This document shows positions 57,001 to 64,000 of a stretch of DNA of 64,000 nucleotides, one piece after another. Origin of the DNA: Acanthamoeba castellanii str. Neff (Eukaryota > Discosea > Longamoebia > Acanthamoebidae); contig NW_004457641.1 in the NCBI RefSeq assembly GCF_000313135.1, forward strand, positions 73,260-137,259, written 5' to 3'. Made by a program: the position numbers and the translations under genes. The notes beneath the pieces were generated by a model. It did not search any database and was not told where the DNA came from. It saw nothing but the letters and a program-made list of their open reading frames with translations. Each line of letters starts with the position of its first letter. Positions within the stretch are counted from its first letter, which is position 1.

Positions 57001-57283
57001 GGAAGCGGGAAAGGAGAAACGAAACAAGGCGTGCGAATTCTTCCAAGGTACGCAGCACTTGCTCGATCTACGACTCACGTCCGTGCTTACAGCATCCCAC
57101 TCATCAACACCATCCTCGTCTTCTTCTTTCACCAACGCGACAGTCACCGATGAGGAAGAGGGCATGGCCACGGCTGCGTCGTTTGCGCCGGCATTCGAGG
57201 GCGTGCACGGCCAGGTGGTCGTAGCCGCCTCGCTCGACGGCGAGCTGCACGTCTACCACAACGAGCAGCCCGAGGAGAGCTGA
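54001..57283 (+). CDS. WDR44: WDR44-like WD40 protein (putative Rab11 effector)
   Basis: ATG 54001 opens an acidic Ser/Glu/Asp tract (MNSSYEESSSSDEEEEHKYR), then, after an intron, a charged coiled segment (GGMTDEERERELEREKEKAQ) and a Lys-rich linker. The C-terminal beta propeller follows WDR44/rabphilin-11 blade by blade: GAIWVMQFSPDGRYLATAGS, SFPGHTLDILCISWS, NEFLLSSSMDCTVRLWHMS, CFEHKDFVTTVAFHP, VFMSGGLDKRIYVWNIPRK, EYLVVGTDTGKLLLCETE, IRRKVTGIEASKDGKHMLV, SSNDSSARLYRTKDFSLICK and YVVAGSEDQNVFLWEAGKE, ending HVYHNEQPEES. WDR44 binds Rab11 on recycling endosomes; the Rab-binding segment lies before the propeller and is poorly conserved, so that role is by family only. About eight introns are seen. 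Confidence 0.88.
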
Positions 57284-58016
57284 GTACCCACCACCAACCC
57301 AAACACACGCAGCCGCAAGGAGAGGAAGAGGCGAGCGAGAGCCAACGAACGTGATCATTTGCTCGAGTGTCCCTCACACTCAACCGAACATCGCGTCCCT
57401 GTCTCCTCTCTTTTGTTCTCTGTATCTTCTCGTGCGGCCAAACTAAAACAAAACGACCTATTTATACCGATTTATGTATATATTATTTTTATTTTTACCC
57501 ATTCTTTAATTTCACACAAAATAATTGTTTATTTGCTTTCTACTTTCCGTTTCCCAGTCTCGTTTCCGGAATAAAGGTGGGAATTGCTGCGTGACGCGGG
57601 AAAAGAGGCAACGCTTTCCATCTTCTCGGGTTCTCTCCGTTTCGCCCCCCGTCCGTCGCCACAGCACGAATCACCCCATTTGATTTGTAACAGCTTCAAG
57701 GCACGAGAGGTGCGCCAGCTCCTTCTCGTTTTCTTATCTTTTGATCAATTCCTTTCCCCGGAGCTGTGGCTGGGCTTCCAATGTTCTTGTCTGATTATAT
57801 TTATTTAGATTTATCCAAGAAGCTCATTTTATACTAATAATATTGATATATTATTTTAATCTCCATTTTATTTGCTCTCCAGCCCAACTTGGGTGTTGGG
57901 CCAAACCTTGCGGTGCCAAGAAATAGAACTCTCTCTCTCTCTGAACACTCTCCTCTCTTCTCGTCGCTGGCCCTGACTCCCTTTCATTGCGTCGCGCGCA
58001 CGCCCGCGTCGTACAG
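57284..58016. other. Intergenic, AT-rich
   Basis: 3' flank of the WDR44-like gene and promoter side of the CRT-like transporter. AT-rich runs lie at 57450-57540 and 57795-57870 (TATATTA-type words), with a CT run near 57931-57940. No ORF of merit. Confidence 0.5.
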
Positions 58017-60041
58017 ATGAAGAGCAGCCGGGGAAAGACAGAGGCATCGATGGACGAGCTCCGGATGCCGGATGACGACGTGCCGCTGCTGGGCAAGCAA
58101 GCCTCGGGCCAGTCCTGGTTGGCCAGGAAGCAGGCGGACTTTGTCCAGCTCTTCTCCGCCGCCTACTGGCGCGCCAAGCTCACGCCCGAGACCCTCCGCA
58201 TTCTCCTCTACTTCTTCCTTCTGGTCCTCTTTGGCATTGGTACTCCCTCCCTTGTCATCATGTTCTCCTCCTTCTCGTTGCTTACATCTCACCACCACAC
58301 CACACACAGCCAACAGTGTCACGGGTCGGTACAATCAGATGAAGTTCGGCTCCAACTACGCCTGGTTCAACAACCAGTTCACGACGTTGACGTATTGCGT
58401 GCTGGCGCAGATCATCACCTCCTACAAATACTTTTTCACCAACGACATCACCGACGAGATGAAGTGCGTCACACATCGCTCCCCTTCTCTCTCTCTCTCT
58501 CTCTTCCGCACTCTTTGTTGCGTTGCGTTGCGTTGCGCAGTGAGATCTCACGATTGAGTGCGTGTGCAGGGCTTTCCCCGTGTGGAAGTTCTTCCTCTTC
58601 GGCGTGTTCGATGGTCTTGCCGGTTTTCTGTTCTCGATCGGTGCTCCCAACACGCCGGCCACCCTCCAGAACATCATCAATCAGGTGCGCACACGCGCTA
58701 TGTCGCCCACAGCACTCACAAGCACGCAGAACTTAATGCCCAGACCATGAACCCTCACACATACGCGGACCAAATATCGTTGCCGTGCACATTAGACGAT
58801 CATTCCCATGACGATGGTGGCCTCCTTCATCGTCCTCCGGGCGAGATACGGACTGGGCAAGATCGGCGGCGCCGGAATCATTCTCGCGGGCGCCTTCGTC
58901 GCGCTCATCCCGCTCTTCACCAGCAACAAGAACAGCGACAATCCTCCCGCCCTCTGGTATGCGATCCTCATCTACGTGTACGTACCCCCGCCCTCCGCCC
59001 TCCGCTCCGCCCTCCAAGCTTCCACCCAAACGCTTCTCTCGCTCGACCAACGTAACCGGTTTTTCTCACGCTTACCCCGACCCGCAGGTCCAACAATGTT
59101 CCCCAGGCGCTGTCCAACGTCACCAAGGAGCTCGCGTTCGGGCAGGTGGTGCTCGACGTGTACTACATGGGCTCCTGGGTGGCCTGGTGCGTGCTTATTC
59201 CCAATTTCCTTGATAGGGGTGGGGGGGGGTGACGGAGGAGGAGTCGGTAGAGAGCTGACCGACCTTCGGGCTGACGCAGGTTCCAGCTGGGCGTGAGCTT
59301 GTCCCTCCTCCCGGTCACCATGCTCCCCGGTTTCGGCGGCATCTCGGCGAGCGACATCCCCGACCAGATCCAGAACGGCTACTTCTGTCTTCTCGGGTAC
59401 GATTACGATTACGATTATACTTGTTCTCTTGTCGTTGGTGTGTGGTGGTCCTGCACATTGTTTAGCCTTTTTTCCCCTTAATTGACCGAAACGCGGAGTG
59501 CGCCGACAGATGGAACACGCTGCCGGGCGACTCGTGTGAGTACAACTACCTCTTCACGGGCATGTACGTCCTCGTCAACTTCGGCTACAACATCTTCATC
59601 CTGCTCGTCACCAAGCACGCCTCAGCCACGCTCTTCACGCTGGCCTTCGCCCTGCGTCTGCCGCTGACCCAGGTCGTCTACACGCTGCACTTCATCATGT
59701 TCCAATTCACCGAGGACTTCAACTGGGAGACGATCGTGTCGCTCGTCGTCGTGCTGCTGGGCTTTGCCATCTACTCCGCGGCCAGCAGCCCGGCCGAGCC
59801 CGAGGCCGGCGCCGATGAGGAGAACAAGGACCTGCTGGGCAAGGACGAGCCGGAGTTGACCAAGGAGCGGACCGTCGCGCTCTTCAACCCGCGACTCGCC
59901 GGCGTGCCCGAGCAGGTGTTCGCCGTCAAGCCCGAGGCCAAGGACCAGCTCTACCTGCGCAAGTCCTACATGTACCGCCTGGGCATCAAGACGCCCCAGG
60001 TGGTCGCCTACGAATCCAACCAGCGGACCAACATCAACTAG
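58017..60041 (+). CDS. CRT-like transporter (chloroquine-resistance-transporter family, DMT superfamily)
   Basis: ATG 58017 opens MKSSRGKTEASMDELRMPDD, with a dileucine-type VPLLGKQ sorting-like motif in the cytosolic tail. About ten TM helices follow, among them LLYFFLLVLFGIANSVTGRY, FFLFGVFDGLAGFLFSIGAP, NQTIIPMTMVASFIVLRARY, LGKIGGAGIILAGAFVALIP, QLGVSLSLLPVTMLPGFGG, MYVLVNFGYNIFILLVTKHA and VSLVVVLLGFAIYSAASSP. NTPATLQNIINQ, SNVTKELAFGQVVLDVYYMG and a hydrophobic loop with Cys are typical of CRT-like proteins of plants, protists and Plasmodium digestive vacuole. Family members move small peptides, glutathione or amino acids across lysosome- or plastid-type membranes. The C-terminus (KTPQVVAYESNQRTNIN) is long and cytosolic. 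Pieces of this gene occur scrambled at 19499-20222. Confidence 0.87.
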
Positions 60042-60461
60042 GTCCGAACCGAAAGAACGAAAGAACGAAAGCGAAAGCGATGAAAGAAGGAAACAAAAGT
60101 GCGAAGGGCAACCAGTAAAGATTTAAGATACGAGAGCGCCGGATCGGGTTGTTTGAAGTTGTCGCGACTCGTCGTGGCCGGGATTGTTATTGAGTCGGCT
60201 CGCAGACGCGAAAGGACAACGCAAAGGTGGACACCGGAGCACTTCCGTGAAGACCCCCACAGCCTGAACAGGTGCACAATGGCTCTGTCCTGAGACAGTT
60301 GACACTGAAGGCAACTGGGTGCTCAGGCTGATCCACCTTGGCCAATTCTGGCAGTTCAACATTTGCTGAAAGGCTCATCTCCCCAGGAGATGACCTCTCA
60401 CCAGAAGCTCAAGAGGCTCATTGAGTGTGAGCTCACCACAAGCAACTGAGAGGGAGATTGG

Positions 60462-60809
60462 ATGGTTGATGAGGTCATGGAGGGCTTGGCAGGTGACAAC
60501 ATCACTGATGAAAGTGAGCACACCTGTGGTGGTTTCTGCAACCTCCTTGAGATGCTGAAACGCTGCTTTGCCTCTGCCTCAGCCCACCTCTGGGTTGAGA
60601 CCACCACCACCAAGGTCTACTTCTGCAAGGCCACGCACCTGGTGTGGTTCCTCATCAAAAAGAACTGCAAGCAGGGAGTGAAGCCCAAGGCCAAGGCCAA
60701 GCCCAAGCCTCAGTCCAAGAAGAGGAAGGAGCTGCCTGAGGGGACAACTGATGCACCTATGTCTGGCAAGGAAGAGGCAAGTGATGATGGTAATGTTGAT
60801 GCAATATGA
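60462..60809 (+). CDS. Unrecognised ORF of the retroelement (possible Gag-like protein)
   Basis: 115 codons from ATG 60462 (MVDEVMEGLAGDNITDESE) with a Lys/Pro-rich tail (KPKAKAKPKPQSKKRKELPE) that would bind nucleic acid. The position before the reverse transcriptase suggests a Gag-like role, but there is no family signature and it may be a fragment. Confidence 0.35.
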   Translation: MVDEVMEGLAGDNITDESEHTCGGFCNLLEMLKRCFASASAHLWVETTTTKVYFCKATHLVWFLIKKNCKQGVKPKAKAKPKPQSKKRKELPEGTTDAPMSGKEEASDDGNVDAI

Positions 60810-61333
60810 TGACATTATGTTTGCATGAAATTGGAGAGGTTTGGCAAGTAGCTTGTGCAGCAGGGTGGACATGTGAGGGCTGTATTTCTTCTGCAGCTCC
60901 GCCTGAGCCTTGTGGTGTTGCTTTGATGGTGACTCCTTGGGGGTGGCAGCTGCCTTACCCTTTGTGGCTGCTACACAGGCACCACACAAATATGCATTGA
61001 AATTGAGCAGAGAGCAAAGTAGGACAATATGCACTTGCTGGGGAGGTAGGCTCAACAACAATTGGAGTGGTTGGTGCAGCAGCTTTGGAATGGACTGCAG
61101 TGGAGAGAGAGAGAAAGAGAGACCAGTGCCACAGTGGCCTTCTGGAATCTGACCATGCCAGCATCTTGGCTGCACAATGATGTTCATCCTTGGTGTGCCC
61201 TTGTTTGTAGTTGAAGACCTCTGGCTCCTTGTGTGGCATCACCTTCATCTCATCCTCAATCAGGTTGATCCTAAGCCGCCATCATTTGGTCCTTCACCAG
61301 TGCTGACCTTCTGGCTATCTCCTCGCCCTATGA

Positions 61334-61831
61334 ATGAGCATGAGAGGACACAGTTTCTTGTCAGCACCATGTCCATCACCTGCATCTCACTTGCTGCTTC
61401 CAACTCATGCCTCTGTTTTCTCTCATGTCAAGCTTCCAAAGAACTCTTGCCTTGGCAAGTGCTCAGCATGTATTCAGTTTGCTCAGCAGCGCCTGTGTGC
61501 CACAAGCCCTCTTGAGGCTGCTCAGTTTGCCACTGCTTGTGCTCACCATCTTTCCCTCTCTTCTGCTGAAAGGCTAAGTTACAAGGAAAGATGTCAGCAG
61601 GCCAAGAGTTGGCCAAGTGTCTACATGAGCTTGATCATTGATTACTCAAACCCCCTCCCACTCCCCACCCACTCCCCTGTACCTAAGGCATGGATGCACT
61701 ATGGCAACAGGTTTACCATGGTGCTTGGTGGTCTCATTGGCCCCGCCCAGGGCAAGCACCTCTTCCTTCACCCACAGCCATTCTGGCCCAAGGATGCTCC
61801 CCTTGTCATTTCAAGCCAGCATGAGCTTTGA
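61334..61831 (+). CDS. Unrecognised ORF of the retroelement with a CxxC motif
   Basis: 165 codons from ATG 61334. It contains KCSACIQFAQQR, AAQFATACAHHLSLSSAERL, SYKERCQQAKSWPSVYMSLI and DYSNPLPLPTHSPVP. A CxxC pair followed by H and a conserved Tyr/Arg helix then SLIID recalls DNA-binding or nuclease-like segments linked with transposons, but I cannot name a family. It may be part of a longer protein interrupted by stops. Confidence 0.35.
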   Translation: MSMRGHSFLSAPCPSPASHLLLPTHASVFSHVKLPKNSCLGKCSACIQFAQQRLCATSPLEAAQFATACAHHLSLSSAERLSYKERCQQAKSWPSVYMSLIIDYSNPLPLPTHSPVPKAWMHYGNRFTMVLGGLIGPAQGKHLFLHPQPFWPKDAPLVISSQHEL

Positions 61832-62324
61832 ATTCACTAGTGAATTGACAATGAAGGAGCTTGTGGCCCCTGAAGTCTAAAGATTGGTTGCCCATCCATG
61901 TTTGGCCAAGACCACCAGTCAGCCCAGGGATTTCTCACAAAGTGTCACCTCAAGTTCAACTTGGCCCCTGCAAGCTACACCCAACCTCTCCAAGATATGA
62001 TTCATGGCCTCCTACCTCTCAGGTACCACATTTGACTCTGGATAGCTCCCCACCAGTCTGAAGTCCTCATGGGCAGAGACAGGGGGCTGGAAGAACAGAT
62101 GTATTGGCAACACAACAGATAAGAAGATTGACAAGGGGAGATGGGTGCAAACTACAGCTGTGACCATCAGAGGTCTGGTCAGGAAATTGGTTGGATAATG
62201 TAAGAGGGAAAATGGTCTTGGGGATCAGGGGCTTGAGTGTGGACTGTGACATCAACCTTGGCCTGGTCTGCAATTGGCGTGGTTTGAAGGCTTGACAACA
62301 CTGGCACACCTGGCTGGGGCCAAC

Positions 62325-62790
62325 TGGTGGATGATCACATTCAACCTAACACAGGGTTACCATCATCTCCAGATGGACAACAACACAAAATGACTCCTCA
62401 GCTTTCAGGTAGGCCAGCAGTGGTACCACTACCAGGTGCTTCCCTTCAGCCTATGCTGGTCCCCATGAAAGATCATCAGCTTCACAAAAGTCATGAAGGC
62501 CATGATCACATTCTGGCAGCAACAGGGCATCATGTGCATGGCATACATTGACAACTTCATGGAGGAGCTCCACTGGATCAGGGACATCTCAGCTGGATCA
62601 GGCAGCCAACCAAGGGGAGTGGGAGCCAACACAATGTGCTGAGGTACTGGGGCTGATTGTTGACCTGGTGATGGGTTGTGGGCAGCACAACTGGAGCTGG
62701 CACAAGCCCCTCACCATGGAAGCTTGTCAGGACCTCAAGTGGATTGTCACCAACACACAGTTGGTCAATGGGGCACCTCTGTGGTGACTG
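62325..62790 (+). pseudogene. Reverse transcriptase/RNase H remnant, DIRS type
   Basis: The plus strand reads WMITFNLTQGYHHLQMDNNT, a stop, LLSFQVGQQWYHYQVLPFSL, a stop, then TKVMKAMITFWQQQGIMCMA followed by YIDNFMEE. This fits the DIRS-type order FDLxxGYHHIxI, then YxVLPFGLxxAP, then the YLDDF catalytic box, here YIDNF, so one catalytic Asp is lost. From about 62640 LGLIVDLVMGCGQ and PLTMEACQDLKWIVTN match the RNase H-side motifs of the same class. In-frame stops show it is dead. Confidence 0.75.
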
Positions 62791-63304
62791 TCACAGGTCA
62801 TGACCATCAAGACCAATATCCTTGTGGTGCTGCACTGGCCTGGTCAGGAGTGGTGGCTGCTACTCCAGGTGATGTTGGTGTCAATGGTGTGGCTTGGGAT
62901 GGTGTTTGAGTTTGCCCAGCCAGGCCTGTTGGGGATGTTTGAGCCTGTGAGGTGGCTGGTGTGGATGTTTGAAGCCCATTGGGTGGAAGGCTGGAGGGGT
63001 TGGTACTGGAGGCCACCACTTGCCACATTGAAGAGTTGGTGGGACTAGCTTGGGCAGAGTGTCCACCTGGCACTACTATGAGTGCTGCTGGTTGGAGTTT
63101 GAGGCCTTTGCTGAGAATGGGCTTGTGATGCTACCAGTGAGTGAGGATACAGTTGGCTGCTTCTTGGTGTGGCTGGACCTGGCAGGCTGAGGCAGCAGAG
63201 TTTGGGTTGCAGCAGCAGCCATTGCGTTCTATCATGTGCAAAAGGGCTTTGGCAATCTGTGCAGTGGCTTGTTGTGGAGTGATAGTAATTAAACAACGCG
63301 CGAA

Positions 63305-64000
63305 ATGGCCCTGCCGACTGCGCAGTCTTGGCGCCGCGGAAAAGGCGGGAAGACACTAGCAGAAACAACAATCTCGAGATGGAGACGCAGATGGGAGACG
63401 CTCCCGGTACTACGTTTCTTCTTGTTGCTACAAGTACTGACTCTTGGTGGCCTCTACTCAGAGACGTCGCGGCACTACCAGGCGATTACCATCTTGCACG
63501 AACAACAGTGCACGATGCTAGGCTCGGTCACGGTGCGGTCGTTCGCGCAATTGAGCGGCATGATCATGAGCGAAATCGGAGGGGACCTTGAGGGCTACGG
63601 CCTGCTCAACGTAGCACGTTCCGAAGAACCCATCAATGAGCTGCCCCAGGAACCGGTACTGGTGCTACGCTTGACCCCCCCGCAGGCAAAAGGTAATCAT
63701 TCCTCCCACGATTTTTCTGTTCAACCATCCCTTCTCGTTTCTCATCTAAATTATGCAGAGTCGACTCCCATTTCCGACAAATCCCGACATCGCCAAACGT
63801 TTTCGGAGCAAGTGATATCCTCTTCGCATCTATCAACAAGCTATGAGAGTTACTGCCACAGGCGAGCAAAGATGTACGTCAAACGAGACAAGGTTGTCGC
63901 ACAGCTGAAGGAGTCAGCCAGCGTTTCCGGGACTCTACGCGATCTCCTTCCGGTTAGTTCCACCCTCACATACTTTCAGACATTCCTTGCTGATTGTCTT
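63305..64000 (+). CDS. Unrecognised gene, 5' part only
   Basis: A frame open from ATG 63305 (MALPTAQSWRRGKGGKTLAE) to the end of the window. An intron at about 63692-63757 (GTAATC ... TGCAG) keeps phase: LVLRLTPPQAK joins ESTPISDKSRHRQTF, continuing SYCHRRAKMYVKRDKVVAQL, and another donor follows at about 63955. A second frame is open for 87 codons over 63328-63591, but it lacks an ATG near its start. A hydrophobic stretch (VLRFFLLLQVLTLGGLYSE) lies near residue 35. No domain recognised. Confidence 0.5.
   Translation, partial: MALPTAQSWRRGKGGKTLAETTISRWRRRWETLPVLRFFLLLQVLTLGGLYSETSRHYQAITILHEQQCTMLGSVTVRSFAQLSGMIMSEIGGDLEGYGLLNVARSEEPINELPQEPVLVLRLTPPQAKGNHSSHDFSVQPSLLVSHLNYAESTPISDKSRHRQTFSEQVISSSHLSTSYESYCHRRAKMYVKRDKVVAQLKESASVSGTLRDLLPVSSTLTYFQTFLADCL

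Larger units (their letters stand above)
60250..63290 (+). mobile_element. Decayed DIRS-like retroelement, CpG-depleted
   Basis: About 3 kb with base use quite unlike its surroundings: only around ten CpG dinucleotides are visible, with TG and CA in excess, while flanks on both sides are CpG-rich. The plus strand carries ORF remnants, including a reverse transcriptase at 62325-62600 whose blocks resemble DIRS1/Ngaro elements. Boundaries are set by the change in CpG content and are approximate. No LTRs or split direct repeats were found by eye, and no tyrosine recombinase was recognised. It sits in the 3' flank of the CRT-like gene, just before the last gene of the window. Confidence 0.75.

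Noticed and set aside
63328..63591. 87-codon ORF overlapping the last gene
   Set aside because: It lacks an ATG near its start and has no splice continuation, unlike the frame from ATG 63305.

Overview
The window is nuclear DNA from an amoeba, almost certainly Acanthamoeba castellanii or a close relative. The 126-residue ORF at 22406-22786 reads as Acanthamoeba profilin I. The other genes are GC-rich, packed on both strands with short intergenic gaps, and cut by many short GT-AG introns whose donors usually read GTACG or GTGCG. No bacterial operon structure, CRISPR array, rRNA or tRNA was recognised. For multi-exon genes the given coordinates are spans; exon details are in the evidence.

Layout. 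1-11.1 kb: a truncated PX-C2-C2-LCAT-like lipase gene (-), an F-box/WD40 gene (-), dynactin actin-related protein Arp1 (-), mitochondrial-type serine hydroxymethyltransferase (+) and a four-TM protein (+). 11.6-24.2 kb: a rearranged block holding CLU-family gene A (-), fragments of a receptor kinase/cyclase on both sides of it, a scrambled copy of a CRT-like transporter, profilin, and a second receptor-kinase pseudogene. 24.4-29.2 kb: a tandem-CH/coiled-coil/C2 actin-binding protein (-), BLOC-1 subunit pallidin (+) and an atypical Rho-like small GTPase (-). 29.3-38.2 kb: a subtilase pseudogene carrying a RasGAP-like fragment and a micro-inversion, the intact secreted subtilase (+), and a secreted DUF985-type cupin (-). 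38.6-52.5 kb: CLU-family gene B (-), then an intact receptor with two PstS-like ectodomains, an EGF-like module, a TM helix, kinase, nucleotide cyclase and a second kinase (-). 54.0-60.0 kb: a WDR44-like protein (+) and the parent CRT-like transporter (+). 60.25-63.3 kb: a CpG-depleted, decayed retroelement with a DIRS-type reverse transcriptase. 63.3-64 kb: the start of an unrecognised gene.

The most striking content is the pair of CLU-family paralogues. Each appears to join a formin-like GBD/FH3 armadillo region, an acidic tyrosine-rich linker with a conserved YxxM site, a PH-like domain, a CLU domain and TPR-like helices; gene B ends in a C2 domain and gene A in a basic tail. Gene A also has a formin-FH1-like proline run. 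In both places the gene sits next to a receptor kinase/cyclase (intact beside B, broken beside A), which suggests a segmental duplication and perhaps a functional link between receptor signalling and a cytoskeletal or mitochondrial scaffold. That link is inference. The ligands and roles of the receptor and of the CLU proteins cannot be read from sequence alone.
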